A stretch of DNA of 64,000 bases from Saccharomycopsis phalli (Eukaryota > Ascomycota > Saccharomycetes > Ascoideales > Saccharomycopsidaceae), in contig CP073213.1 of NCBI GenBank assembly GCA_020342235.1, forward strand, positions 722,501-786,500, given 5' to 3'. A program made the position numbers and the translations under genes. How positions within the stretch are numbered: position 1 is the first letter of the stretch; each line of letters begins with the position of its first letter. A model generated the notes under the pieces. The model saw only the letters and a list, made by a program, of their open reading frames with translations. It was not told the origin of the DNA and made no database searches. Shown in pieces: positions 1 to 10,460 of this stretch.

Positions 1-643
1 CGTAGCAGCAGTCTAGTGGGGGAGTATGAAGAGGCATCACCACTGGATTTACCGGCTGGTAGATGTAGTCCTGGTGCTGGAGCTTGTATTGTATGACGGA
101 ATGAAGCTGCGGCACGGATAATCGTTTTGAATTGTAGCGCGTGCTTCTTCTAGTGGACTTGACTGGGGTGGTCACTGGTGTATGCGCCTTGCGCAGTAGG
201 TCCATTTGCTTTGCCAAGTACCAGTTCCACTGGTCGTATTCGCGTAAGTTGAAGCTCAATTTGAAGATATCAAACTTGAGTTCCTGGAGGATCTGTACCT
301 CCAATGTGTTGAGTTTCTTTAAAGGGAACTTGGAGACGTTTGCCCACGTTTTAGAAGTGAAACTGCTGTCTTCATATGTCTTGTTTGCTAGCATGAGACA
401 GACAATCACTTCTATTAGAAGGTTGTCGCGGTTGTGTTTGTAGTATCTTCTGATCTTGTCGTGACTCCTCTGGACACAGCTAAAGTAGTACAATCCGTTT
501 GCAAGTACCACATATGACAAGTTTGTTTGGTAGAGGATGCCCTTTATTCGGGTGGCGAGTTTCTTGAGCTCAGCTGCGGCGACAGGCTGATAGTATTGCA
601 GCATGGCAAACTGAGCAATGAACAGGCTATCTATGTATGTCAT
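1..643 (-). CDS. CLG1: PHO80/CLG1-type cyclin, C-terminus beyond window
   Basis: The minus-strand frame runs open from an ATG at 643-641 off the left edge, giving about 214 residues. The central part (around LMLANKTYEDSSFTSKTW, followed by a segment with LNTLEVQILQELKFDI) matches the cyclin fold of the Pcl/Clg1 family, which activates the Pho85 kinase. The pattern of a 'lan K y.d..f..K.W..vs' helix, then an 'L...E...L..L.f.i' helix, is typical of that family. A polar, basic tail with TTPVKSTRRS follows, a possible phosphosite or nuclear signal. The same frame stays open about 70 nt upstream of the chosen ATG but meets a stop at about 712 with no earlier ATG. A TATATAAT motif lies about 30 nt upstream of the ATG. 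CLG1 rather than a PCL gene is inference from the wording of the cyclin core; the cyclin-family call itself is firm. Confidence 0.7.
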   Translation of the reverse strand, partial: MTYIDSLFIAQFAMLQYYQPVAAAELKKLATRIKGILYQTNLSYVVLANGLYYFSCVQRSHDKIRRYYKHNRDNLLIEVIVCLMLANKTYEDSSFTSKTWANVSKFPLKKLNTLEVQILQELKFDIFKLSFNLREYDQWNWYLAKQMDLLRKAHTPVTTPVKSTRRSTRYNSKRLSVPQLHSVIQYKLQHQDYIYQPVNPVVMPLHTPPLDCCY

Positions 644-854
644 GTCGTGGGTGATTTCCTGGGTTGCCAATCCATTATATATCTCTAGTATAAGAAATAT
701 GTTGCACAATGCTTATATCCAAAGGTTAGACCTTCGCCGATCATTGCAGCGCCTTACCTGCGTCTACATACCGCCTTTGAAAATTTCACTTAAAACATTA
801 CTTTTTGTCAATTACTACAAGAGGCACATTATACCACCCTCGTATTGAACAAGC

Positions 855-1741
855 CTATTGTTTCAAACCAAATACCTCCGCCTTTGTAAGGACACGGTTC
901 TTCTTGCCTAGCGCCACAAAGTAAAACTCCTTGCTCTCCAGCCGCAGCAGCTCAGGTTTGAAGCGCACCACGGTCTCAAACATTGTTTGTAAGCGGTGTT
1001 CCACCACATAGTCCTCCTTGCCGCTAAAAATTTTACACACATACGTGCCTCCAGGTCTAAGTAGATCTATACAAAGAATTAATCCTGCATCACATAAATC
1101 CTAGCCCGTTAGTACACATTCACTTTGCTTTTTCCACTTACCACGCTGTTTGTATGGTCCTTGATCCGTAGCCCACTAGTATTGGCCATCCTATAATACG
1201 CGTTATTAGTAGTGTTATTCCAAAACCCAGTCACCTGGGGGAACGGTTCATACATATCACTCAAAACCACATCCACCGGGTGGCCCTTACTTCCCTCACC
1301 ATACCCTTGTAGTGCCGCTTCGTCGCTAGGGGTTCGGCCGGGTTGCCCAGCGCGCCTCCTGATTTGTTTCATAAACTCCTCGCCTTGGCTGCCAAAAAAG
1401 TCCCTGATAAGCCCGTGGGTCTTCTTGCTCATGATGTTCGCCTGAATGCTATTCACCCCGCGCGGCGGCTTGCAAGGAAGCACATCCACCCCCAATATCC
1501 TGCTATCGCGGTGGCTCAGCTCTACGCAAACCTGACTCCAGGCACCAGGAGCAAACCCCAAGTCCACGATATTCTGAACTTGGTTCGGCTTGAAAATGTG
1601 GAACTTTTTATTTATTTCCCGAAGCTTAAACCCAGCCCGCGACCGCAACCCGGCCTCCTTCGACTGGCGAGTGAAGAAATCATTCTTGCTCCGCTGTACC
1701 CATCGCGACGATGACGACAATAACCCAAGTGTGACGCGCAT
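855..1741 (-). CDS. MRM2: Mitochondrial 21S rRNA 2'-O-ribose methyltransferase Mrm2 (FtsJ/RrmJ family), one intron
   Basis: Exons are 1741-1142 and 1100-855, separated by a 41-nt intron (1141-1101) with GTAAGT donor, a perfect TACTAAC branch point and CTAG acceptor. Splicing joins ...KDHTNSV to DLCDAGLILC and gives 281 residues. The protein has the RrmJ fold: SKNDFF/SRAGFKL near the N-terminus (first catalytic Lys), the SAM loop DLGFAPGAWSQV, DVVLSDMYEP (catalytic Asp), GGTYVCKIFSG (second Lys) and LESKEFYFVALG (Glu). The first in-frame ATG is at 1741; the N-terminus is basic and hydroxylated with no acidic residue early, as expected of a mitochondrial presequence. Family role: methylation of a uridine of the mitochondrial large rRNA. 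Without splicing the catalytic Lys and Glu would be lost, which supports the intron. Confidence 0.92.
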
Positions 1742-2242
1742 GCTGCCACTGACCTTGGCCTGGTTTTTGCTCCTCAACTATGCGCTCACGTGACCCGATC
1801 TACATTTTAGAGTTTGTAAAATCCAGGATCACTGGCAACTATAATTTTTTTTAGTAGGCGCACCGGACATCATCATTGGCATTATTTTTTTTTTTTATTT
1901 TTTTATTATTATATTTTTTTTTTAGATAGGCTGTTCTGGTGATCGACGTACGATTTGCCTGGTGTATTCTTCCCCCCCACCCCCTCCCCAATCTCTCTAG
2001 ACCATCACACGTCGGCTGTGCCGCCTGGTGGTACCATTTGCCTCCTGGAATTTCCCATGGCCAGCGTAATCATACCGCATAATCCCGCTTTGGACCTCTT
2101 AGTTTCTTGACATGCCATACTCATGCATTACTCGCATGGGATTGCATGGATTTCCCAAAGCTATTTTTATAAGCTCTCAACGTACTCCCGCTATACTGCT
2201 CGTAATTATACAACAAAGGTCACACCAAAATGTATTCACTAC
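1742..2242. other. Intergenic region with homopolymer runs
   Basis: This 500-bp gap lies between the 5' end of MRM2 and the 3' end of SEC27. It contains long T runs with short interruptions (about 1842-1925) and a C-rich run at about 1971-1987. No ORF with coding character was seen. The T-rich block may be the MRM2 promoter poly(dA:dT) tract (inference). Confidence 0.6.
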
Positions 2243-4675
2243 CTAGCTTACGCTTGCGTCCTGGAACTTTTCCTCCAACTCCAACAAGTCTCCCGCCGGA
2301 AACGCCAACTTGTCTGCGATATTCTCCTTGCCCTGGGCCACCAAGTCACGCTTCCACTGCCCGTAAACCTCGTCCACGTTACCCTGCTCAAGACCATACT
2401 TGTATCCCACCAAAGTGGCCTCTGAGAATCGCTTCGACTTGCCCAAGAGTGCCACAATCTTGGCCAAGTCCTTGGTGAGCCAATAGCAGTTGAAGGCGAG
2501 ACTAAACTTCCCCTGGGACTCAGCCTGCGCCCCAAGACCCTGTAGCTTGTTGGTCTGGTTAAAACTAGAGTAGAGTAAGAACAACGTCTCCAAGTCTTGC
2601 GACTGCTCAAAGCAGTGGATCGCCGACTTGTACTTGAAGTTCCGGAGCAACGTGTCGCCCAAGTTGGTCCATTTCAACTTGTTGTTCAACGACTCTGCAA
2701 GCTCCAATGCCAATGGAAACTGCTGCAACTTCATCGCCAACTCAAACCGTTGCTCGTTGTCGTTCAGCACCGCCAACGACTCCTCCAACTCGCCTTGGTC
2801 TTGTAAAAACTTGGCAATCTTGATGAGCTCCTGCTCAGGGACATTTCCCAAAAACTGCCGAGCCTCTTCGATGCCGTTCCGCAACACAGTGGTTTGGTAC
2901 TCCAACACCGCCAAACTGAGCTGAAACGAGACAATGTTCATGTCCTTGTCGCTGAGATAGATCTTGTTGTCCCGTGGTAAGTAGTCAAGCAAATACATGT
3001 TCTTGTCAAAGTTGTACACGTTGAAAATCGAGTCTCCAACAAGGTAGTTCAACCGGTTCGTGCTCGTGGTGTACAAGAACACGTCTCCAATCCACTTGCC
3101 CGACGTGACCGTCTCCTTGAACTCAAAAATCACCTCAAACGAGTCCTCCACGCCCTCATCAGGATCCACGTTCTCGGCTGCTTCAAAGATCTCCCGATCA
3201 AACCGCAACACATATGATTGCTCGTTGCTGATAATCACCACCACCTCGCCGTCGGTCGTCCACACAACATCGCTCACCACTTCCACATCGATCCGACGCA
3301 CCAACTTGCCCGTTTCCCAGTCGATAAACTGAATGTATCCTTCACTGGACTTGACCCCAAGCAACGACCCACCAAACAACTTGTCAGCCGAGTAGCCAAA
3401 CTCCGCCAAGCCTTGCTTCTGTTTGAAGTTCTTGAAGATCTTGATCGTGTTGTTTTGCTCCCGAATGGCATATTCGTTCGAGTCCTGTGCCCATACAAAG
3501 TCCAATGCCTCGCCATACGACTTGTTTCGCCACGCCAAAGCAGTGTATATGATGTACTCTCCGTCGCCAGTCACTGCGACAAAACGGCCATTGGGCGAAT
3601 GCTTCAACAACGTAGGAAATATGTCCACGGTGCCAAGATCCTTGGTCTGGAGCGGGATAATCTCTCCATCGGCATATCCTTCGGTGGTGTTGTTCTTGAT
3701 CACGGCAGTAAATACCTCGCTGTTCTTGCTCCAGATGATTTTACCAGTTGGATCCATTGAGATGATCGGCTCCTCGTTACCCAACTTTATAACGACCTCA
3801 CCGGCATCGAATCCAAACCCCACCAAGTTGCTGTTTTTCTTCACTCCGACGCTCCATGCCCGCTCCAAGCCGTAGTTGATGGACTTTTCCAACTTGTAAG
3901 TGTTGGAGTTCCACACCTTGATCAGACCGTCCTCGGACCCCGAGATGATCAATGGCAACTCCTGGTGGAAGATCGCAAAGCTGACGTTCGACAAATGGCC
4001 CTCTAACGTGGCGACACACGACTTGGTCTGATAGTCCCATATCTTGATTGTGCGGTCGTCCGACGTGGTGATAAGGTACGGCTTGTCGCTCAATGGATAG
4101 TAGTCCACGTAGTTCACGCCCTTGGTTACGTGTGCGTCAAGCGTGAAGTTTGGTGTCGCCGAACCCAAGCTCCAGATCTTGACTGTGCGGTCAAGACACC
4201 CGGACGCAAAGGTGTTTGGATCCTTTGGATTGAACTTGAGGCCCATGATGTAGTGCTGGTGGCCCTCGAAAACCTGCTCCAACTTCCAGTTCGTGTCCCA
4301 GTTCCAGAGCTTGATGGTCATGTCGTCACTCGAGGTCAATACATAGGACCGGGTCGGATGGACCTCGATGCACCGAATATAGTCTGGGTGCGCCTCAAAC
4401 TGGTGCACTTTCTCCGAGGTGTTGTAGTTGTATATTCGCACTTGGAAGTCGTCGGAGCCCACGACAATCCAGTTTTTCCGAGCAATGAACTTGCCTGCTC
4501 TCACCGGCACGTTGGTGACGTCAAGCGACTTGATCAATGTCGACGTTTCGTAATTCCAGATCTCGACCTTGCCCGAGTACAATGTCGACAACACCCACGG
4601 CTCCGTCGGATGGAAGTCAATGCCCTTGACCCGATCTGTGCGGCTCGTGAACTGTTTTGTAATGTCCAATCTCAT
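2243..4675 (-). CDS. SEC27: COPI coat beta'-subunit Sec27
   Basis: 810 residues. The N-terminus (MRLDITKQFTSRTDRVKG, then IDFHPTEPWVLSTLYSG) is nearly identical in wording to yeast Sec27 and human beta'-COP. WD40 blades follow across roughly residues 1-300 (repeats ending KLWNW, KIWSL, KIWDY, KVWN), then a second propeller and a helical solenoid C-terminal part that binds alpha-COP. In the family the protein forms half of the COPI cage and binds dilysine ER-retrieval signals on Golgi membranes. It is somewhat shorter than the S. cerevisiae protein (about 890), mainly at the acidic C-terminal tail, which here ends EEKFQDASVS. The ATG at 4675 is the natural start because conserved residues begin directly after it. 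It shares a 106-bp divergent promoter with ITC1. Confidence 0.96.
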   Translation of the reverse strand: MRLDITKQFTSRTDRVKGIDFHPTEPWVLSTLYSGKVEIWNYETSTLIKSLDVTNVPVRAGKFIARKNWIVVGSDDFQVRIYNYNTSEKVHQFEAHPDYIRCIEVHPTRSYVLTSSDDMTIKLWNWDTNWKLEQVFEGHQHYIMGLKFNPKDPNTFASGCLDRTVKIWSLGSATPNFTLDAHVTKGVNYVDYYPLSDKPYLITTSDDRTIKIWDYQTKSCVATLEGHLSNVSFAIFHQELPLIISGSEDGLIKVWNSNTYKLEKSINYGLERAWSVGVKKNSNLVGFGFDAGEVVIKLGNEEPIISMDPTGKIIWSKNSEVFTAVIKNNTTEGYADGEIIPLQTKDLGTVDIFPTLLKHSPNGRFVAVTGDGEYIIYTALAWRNKSYGEALDFVWAQDSNEYAIREQNNTIKIFKNFKQKQGLAEFGYSADKLFGGSLLGVKSSEGYIQFIDWETGKLVRRIDVEVVSDVVWTTDGEVVVIISNEQSYVLRFDREIFEAAENVDPDEGVEDSFEVIFEFKETVTSGKWIGDVFLYTTSTNRLNYLVGDSIFNVYNFDKNMYLLDYLPRDNKIYLSDKDMNIVSFQLSLAVLEYQTTVLRNGIEEARQFLGNVPEQELIKIAKFLQDQGELEESLAVLNDNEQRFELAMKLQQFPLALELAESLNNKLKWTNLGDTLLRNFKYKSAIHCFEQSQDLETLFLLYSSFNQTNKLQGLGAQAESQGKFSLAFNCYWLTKDLAKIVALLGKSKRFSEATLVGYKYGLEQGNVDEVYGQWKRDLVAQGKENIADKLAFPAGDLLELEEKFQDASVS

Positions 4676-4781
4676 TGTAAAGGAAAAGAAACCACGTTTA
4701 GTTTTTTCAGTTGCCGGTTACACGCCCGCGCACACCCGGGCTCACAAAAGTGCGTCTCTGAAATTTTAACATTACATTCAA
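4676..4781. promoter_or_regulatory. Divergent promoter SEC27/ITC1
   Basis: Only 106 bp separate the two start codons, so promoter and both 5' UTRs must be contained here or overlap the genes. No clear TATA box was seen. The segment has a short GC-rich stretch near 4721-4745. Confidence 0.5.
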
Positions 4782-7700
4782 ATGGTAAGCAGACAATGGT
4801 TGAGTATTTTTTTTTTTGCTAACACCAGGTGTTGTACAAGCGCAAGGCAGTCATATACCAGGAGACCCGGCCTCTACCGGACAGGCTCGGGACCCAGGTC
4901 TGGTATATCCCTGAAACCAAGGAGTGGTTCTACTCCTACAGCGAGTACTTGGCACGGTTCGACTACTACATGAAAAAGAAGTTTGTCTGTGAAATCACCG
5001 GAAACTCGTGCTTCACGTACTTCGAGGCGTTGGAGTCCGAGCGCTTGGAGATGATGAAGGTCGAAAAGCACTTCCCGGAACAGTTGAAGGAACCCGTGCT
5101 CCGCTTCTTGCAGTTCTCCACCGTGCCGCGTCTAGACCAATTGGTCGACTTGGTGTACTCAAAGTTCAAAAACGACTTCTATCCGGGCGAAATCGTCTTG
5201 GTCAAGTTCCAGGATACGAAAAAACCCGCCCGCATCACCGAAAAGGCAAAGTTCAACTCCATCACCGACGAGTCAGGCAACGTCGTCACCCCGGGTTATT
5301 GTAGCTATCGCGTCTTGTTCGACAACAACAGCGAGGTCACCATCGACGAAGGAAGCATCAGCCGCGACCGGCTGCATTTTACAAAGTGGTACGTCAAGAC
5401 TTTCATCAAATTGAGTGTCTCACGCACCAACAAAATCGGCGCCCCGTGGATCGTCAGAGACAAGTTCGCGACAAAGTATCGCATCTCTACAGACTATCCT
5501 GCGCATTTGCAGTCGTTTGTGCCGAGCGAATCCGCGAAAAAGAAGCCAGAGGTCCGCAAGGTCGCCAAACGGCCGCTCGAGAAGAAGAAGACGCCCACCG
5601 TCGAGCCAAAAAAAGTCATGTTGAATGACCTCATCAACGACGAAAGGGACGACGAGCAGAAGGTCTACAAGGGTCCCTTGCCTCCACCACAAGCCGTGGA
5701 AGTTGTGGACGGTGTGGTGGAAAACGCATACTTGCAGTCCTTTAGCAGCTACTTGGACTTGTATGCGCCAAAACGGTCGCTTGTCGAGGACTTGCGCGTC
5801 GATACCGTGGAGTATCAGGACATGATCACTTCGGGATGCCCTGTCAATCTGTTGACGCGAATTCCCGAGCTCCAAGGGTGTATATCCGAGGCGTTGCAGT
5901 GCTGGATCTTCTTGAACGTGTACCACAATGCGTTGATTATTGACACGTTTACGTTTGACGACTTTATCACCAGCTTCAAGATGAAGCACTTGAAGAGCTT
6001 GGAGTTGTTGAACGAGATCTTCTGCTCGGTGGTGAGCTGCTTTATGTTGGGCGATGATGAGGATATCAACTTGCGTATCAAAGGTTATGAATATAGCGAT
6101 GGGGTTGTGCTGGTGGACGCTGAGGAAAACCCGGAGTTTCCTGTTGCTCTGGATGGGGATTATGATAATGACGATTACTTGTTGATAACCATTCCCGATT
6201 ATCCATATAGTGATGATGATGAGGAGGAGGAGGATGATGATGATGATGATGAGGAAGATGAAAAGGACGACAGTGTGAAAGAAATCGAGTATATAAATGT
6301 GGATGAAGAGAACACGGAGACCAAGTGCAAGTCACCCAACAACTACGGCCTTGCCTTCAACATATACGAAGGAATCACCCTCAGTGGTCATCCCGAAGAA
6401 TATCGAAAACCCCCAAAGGACAACGTCAACAAACTACTCAAGTACCGAAACATAGGATGGAGAGAACGGCTCTTCAAACGGAACTTCAAGGACGGGTACT
6501 GGCAGATTATTGTCTTGGGGATCTTGACGTTGGTGGAGCACATGCCGCGATACCGTCGTGTCATACAAGAAATCAGGCTCATTCTTGCACCAAAGAACGT
6601 GAATGCGTCGCCGTCGTCGGTGCAAAACCACTTCTACAACAAGTTGAGCATCGCCAAGAAATTCCAGATGTTGAACATCTTGTGTGAGTTGCTAGTGGAC
6701 GGCAAGATCATCCGTGGATACATTGAAAATGCCATGGAAGAATCCACAAAGTTGCGACGAGACCGGCTAGACACCATCAGAGAGCACAAGGCGCAGTTGG
6801 ACAAGGCACGTGACTTGAACACTGAGTGTGTGACGACCATCAATCAATGGAAGAACACTGCGGTAAAGGAAGATGACGATGAGCCGACTAAGAAGCGGCG
6901 GCGACGAAACTGCACGCTTCGTATGGAGCCTACCGAGGATGAGGCCAAGTTAATGAAGGAGGATAAGGCGTTCAAGAAGAAGATCGAGGAGCGGACCCGG
7001 TTGATTGAAGAAGTCGAGCAGTTGCGGTTGAAGCGCAAGAAGATTGAGAGGCAGTTGGTTGAGATTGACTGCCAGCGGATCAAGTTGGTGGGCAAGGACA
7101 GGTTGTACAATCGGTACTGGTGGTTTGAGAGCAACGGCACTCCGATTATTAGCAACAACAAGACAGAAGCCGACGAGGAAGAAGAAGAAGACGATGAGGA
7201 GGAGGACGAGCCCAAGGAGGAGACATATCTCATGGGACGACTCTGGGTTCAAGGGCCTAGTCCAGATGACAGCGAGAGTCTATTGGGCACAATGCAGAAG
7301 GACATTGAGAACTTTTACACCATCAAAAACAACGTGGAGTACAGGCTAGGCGAAGGGTTTGGGGAAAAGGGTTTTGAAGTGGCGGCCAACGAAGTGTTTG
7401 ACATGGAGTTTGGCGAGGTGGTGAAGCGTCACGGACAGAAGATACATCAAATAGGCGATCCATTGGGCCAATTATCGCCACTTGAACGGAAGCTTGTCGA
7501 AGAGGGCAGCTCAACCATGCTCTCCAGCCAGGACTGGAGGTACATGGATACAATTGAGCCGTTTGACAAACTTGTGCGGTCTCTTAATCCCTGGGGGAAA
7601 CGGGAGGCCAGTCTCCGGAAGAATTTGTCTGCAATGTACAGCGACATTGAGGCAAGCATTGCGTCGCGAAGAAACGCCTTGAGACTTGATAATCCGCCAG

Positions 7701-7960
7701 AAGAAGAAGTGGAATTGGAAAGGGCAATCAATGAGTTCCAGCTCGAGGACAAGGATGAGGATCCGTCGCGGGTCCGGGGGAAGTTGGAGGAAGACGATCG
7801 GAATAACCAACGGAAGGAGTACCAGAGCAAAGTTAAGCGGCTCGGCAAGTTACGGGCGGATCGGGAAAAGAACCGGAGCCTTGAGTGGGTGAACACCAGT
7901 GCGGAGTACCGGTTGGGCCATATTCACTATGAGGGACGGAAGAAGAAGGGGAGAAAGTAG
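4782..7960 (+). CDS. ITC1: Itc1, accessory subunit of the ISW2 chromatin remodeller; intron after the start codon
   Basis: Exon 1 is only the ATG (4782-4784); a 44-nt intron follows (4785-4828; GTAAGC donor, GCTAAC branch site, CCAG acceptor) and exon 2 is 4829-7960. Splicing gives M-VLYKRKAVIYQ..., matching the Itc1 N-terminus MVLYKRK; the unspliced ATG frame ends quickly. The product is 1044 residues. A WAC/Acf1 domain occupies about 20-130 (VWYIPETKEWFYSYSEYLARF, split by key Trp/Tyr residues), a DDT-like helix follows near 350-410, and WHIM-type segments lie around 560-840. Two acidic runs occur (about residues 465-490 and 785-800). In yeast Itc1 pairs with the Isw2 ATPase to slide nucleosomes at promoters. 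The 3' end lies inside a tandem repeat array (see repeat at 7948). Confidence 0.94.
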
Positions 7961-8346
7961 AGTGTATTGTAAATTATATCCATGACTTTAGGAGAATGTA
8001 GAGTGTATTGTAAATTGTATGCCATGATCATAGGGGAGAAAGTAGAGTGTATTGTAAATTGTATACCATGATCTTAGGGGAGAAAGTAGAGTGTATATTG
8101 TAATTATATCCATGACCTGGGAGAAAGTAGAGTGTATATTGTAATTATATCCAAACCTTAGGGGAGAATGTATATTGTAATTATATCCAAACCTTAGAAG
8201 TACAATGTATATTGTAATTACATCCACAACTTGGAGAAAGTAGAGTGTATATTGTAATTACATCCAAACCTTAGGGGAGAATGTATATTGTAATTATATC
8301 CAAACCTTAGAAGTACAATGTATATTGTAATTATATATCCACAACC
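7948..8346. repeat. Tandem repeat array filling the ITC1/PUS1 convergent gap
   Basis: About ten degenerate copies of a 35-44 bp unit built from GGGGAGAAAGTAGAGTGTA, then TATTGTAATTATATCC and AAACCTTAG. Clear unit starts (TAGAGTGTA) are at 7958, 7999, 8043, 8087, 8128 and 8239, with shorter TATATTGTAATTA units between. The first unit includes the last codons and TAG stop of ITC1; the last one includes the stop and final codons of PUS1 on the other strand. The AT-rich core TATATTGTAATTATAT is near-palindromic. Confidence 0.93.
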
Positions 8347-9825
8347 TTGGTAACCTCCTCGGTAATTCCTTTTGCCGTCAAGAAATCAAAAATCGGCTCG
8401 CCGTTAAAGTTGTCAATAAACCCATAGAAACCATGGAACACATTCTCCTTAACCTCTTCGGCGTATATCTTGTCGTAGATGTATTGTTTCTTAAACTCGT
8501 CCATCTTTTCCTGGTACTGCGAAAAGTCAATCTCATTGTACCCAAACTTGGTCAACTTGCTATTGTACCCATCATACACGGGACACTCCAAGAGAAGACC
8601 CAAGGCTGGTGCCTTTGGCACACTAATCTTCACACGTTCAAAAGCCTCCACGATCCGGCTAGATGGACACCCCGTGCGCACAATCAAACTGGCCATGCCA
8701 ATCATCTTTCTGATTTGGTGAAGCATGAACGACTGCCCATGGATCTTGATCGAGACCCACTCGGTGTTACCAATGACAAACGGCTCAGAGACTTCAGTAG
8801 AAATCATAAACCGGTTTGCACTCGGGTCCTTGAAGCTCTTTCCGACGGTGTAGTTGTGGAAGTTGTGATGGCCCTTGTACAAGTTCATGGTCTCTTGGAA
8901 CAACGCCAAACGGTCCTTGCTGATTCGATACGACCGACGGATCTTGTTCTCAATGGCCTTAACCTTGCGAATAAACTGAAAGTTCTCATCCTGGTCGTCA
9001 AACTTGTCCGATTCCTTCAACAAGATCTGCGCCCGGTCAATCTCCTCTTGGGTGACTCCCTCCTGTAGCAACTTTCCATTGACCGATTCCCACCACTTGT
9101 CTCCTTCCTCGTCCTTCCGGGAAACACCCGGGTACTTCTCGTTCATTTCGCGAACCCGGGTTCCCAAAACTGAGCTGCTCTTTGGCGGGAGAAGCGCATA
9201 CGTCGGCAACAAGTACTCATAGATTCTCGAGCTGCACATCTTTCTACAGTCAAAACTCTTGTTGGTCCGCTCAACTCCCCAGACTCGGATCTGCGCCGGC
9301 AACACGTCGTTGAGCTTCCGGATAATCGTATCCTGGTCCTCATCATAAATGATCTTGAGCGAGATCACGTTTCCGGCAGCATGCACACCTTTATCCGTCC
9401 GTGCAGCTCTCATGAAAGCATTTTTCTTGAGATCCGTCGAGTTGGCTTTGGACACTAACTCACTGGCAATCAATCCATCAAAGATTTCCCCCTCAATGGT
9501 GCGTGCCGGAGGATTCATCTGCATGCCGTGGTACCCCGTTCCACAGTACCCAATCATCATGCTGACTTTCTTCTTCGGCCGCCGTTCCTCCTTGGGGATC
9601 ACGTTCCCGTCCTTGTCGTACAAAACCGGAGCTGGCTCATAGCTGGCGTTAGTCGTCGCTTGGTCACTAGAATACGTACTTGGCTTCATCAAGACGGGGC
9701 TTCTTGTCCTTTCTAGCGTCGCGGAAGTCGGACTTCCGGGCCCGGCTCCACCTAGCACCTTGGCCACGCTTATAAACAGAGTCGTCACCCTCTGTGATAT
9801 CTGGAGTAGCCGTTTCATCACTCAT
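8331..9825 (-). CDS. PUS1: tRNA pseudouridine synthase Pus1 (TruA family), one intron
   Basis: Exons 9825-9680 and 9642-8331 flank a 37-nt intron (9679-9643; GTACGT donor, GACTAAC branch site, GCCAG acceptor). Splicing creates EAN-YEPAPVLYDKDGN, giving 485 residues. Exon 1 (MSDETATP..., DDSVYKRG, RKSDFRDARKDKK) matches the Pus1 N-terminus. Exon 2 carries the catalytic loop RAARTDKGVHA (nucleophile Asp), SFDCRKMCSSRIYEYLLPT, and the SFMLHQIRKMIGMA and PKAPALGLLLE blocks. Family role: pseudouridylation of many tRNA positions and U2 snRNA in the nucleus. An upstream in-frame ATG at 9879 would add 18 residues, but would leave only 35 bp to the divergent NIP7 start; the inner ATG fits the family better. 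The last codons lie in a tandem repeat. Confidence 0.93.
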
Positions 9826-9914
9826 CTTGTTCAGTGTTGGACGCAAGTTTTTTTCATAGTCACTGAGCCCTGGGGTCATCGCTCGAAAATTTTTTTAGGC
9901 ATGCATCTTCCATA

Positions 9915-10460
9915 ATGCGACAACTCACTGAGCAGGAGACCAAGGTGGTGTTTGAGAAGTTGGCTAATTACATTGGTCGAAATATCTCGTTTCTCATTGA
10001 CAATAAAGAGGACCCACATGTCTTCCGTCTTCAGAAGGACCGTGTCTACTACGTGTCTGAGAAAATCGCCAACTTGGCAACCTCCATTCAGCGCACAAAC
10101 TTGATGTCTTTGGGCGTGTGTTTTGGCAAATTCACCAAGACGGGCAAGTTTAGACTTCACATCACTGCGTTGGACTACTTGAGCCAGTACGCAAAGTACA
10201 AGATCTGGATCAAGCCAAACGGAGAAATGCCTTATTTGTATGGAAACCATGTCTTGAAAGCCCACATTGGCAAAATGACAGACGACATTCCGGAACACGC
10301 TGGCTGTGTCGTATACTCTATGAAAGACGTGCCTTTGGGTTTTGGAATCAGTGCCAAGAGCACCATTGAGAGCAGGAACTTGCCACCAACGGGCATTGTG
10401 GCATTTAGACAAGCAGATATCGGGGAGTATTTGAGAGATGAGGACACCTTATTTACCTAG
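9915..10460 (+). CDS. NIP7: Ribosome biogenesis factor Nip7
   Basis: 181 residues, the standard length. It begins [20 protein letters not shown] and contains the pre-PUA domain, followed by the PUA domain with [13 protein letters not shown] and [12 protein letters not shown]. In yeast Nip7 binds pre-60S particles in the nucleolus with Nop53/Rrp8-linked factors and is needed for 27S pre-rRNA processing. The ATG at 9915 is supported because the conserved sequence starts at residue 1. It is transcribed divergently from PUS1 across 89 bp (or 35 bp if the longer PUS1 form is used). Confidence 0.97.
   Translation: MRQLTEQETKVVFEKLANYIGRNISFLIDNKEDPHVFRLQKDRVYYVSEKIANLATSIQRTNLMSLGVCFGKFTKTGKFRLHITALDYLSQYAKYKIWIKPNGEMPYLYGNHVLKAHIGKMTDDIPEHAGCVVYSMKDVPLGFGISAKSTIESRNLPPTGIVAFRQADIGEYLRDEDTLFT

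Noticed and set aside
4130-4822. A 230-codon frame antisense to the SEC27 5' part.
   Set aside because: Opposes conserved WD40 repeats and runs into the divergent promoter; no family recognised.
9876-10412. A 178-codon minus-strand frame covering NIP7.
   Set aside because: Antisense to a fully conserved protein; no motif.
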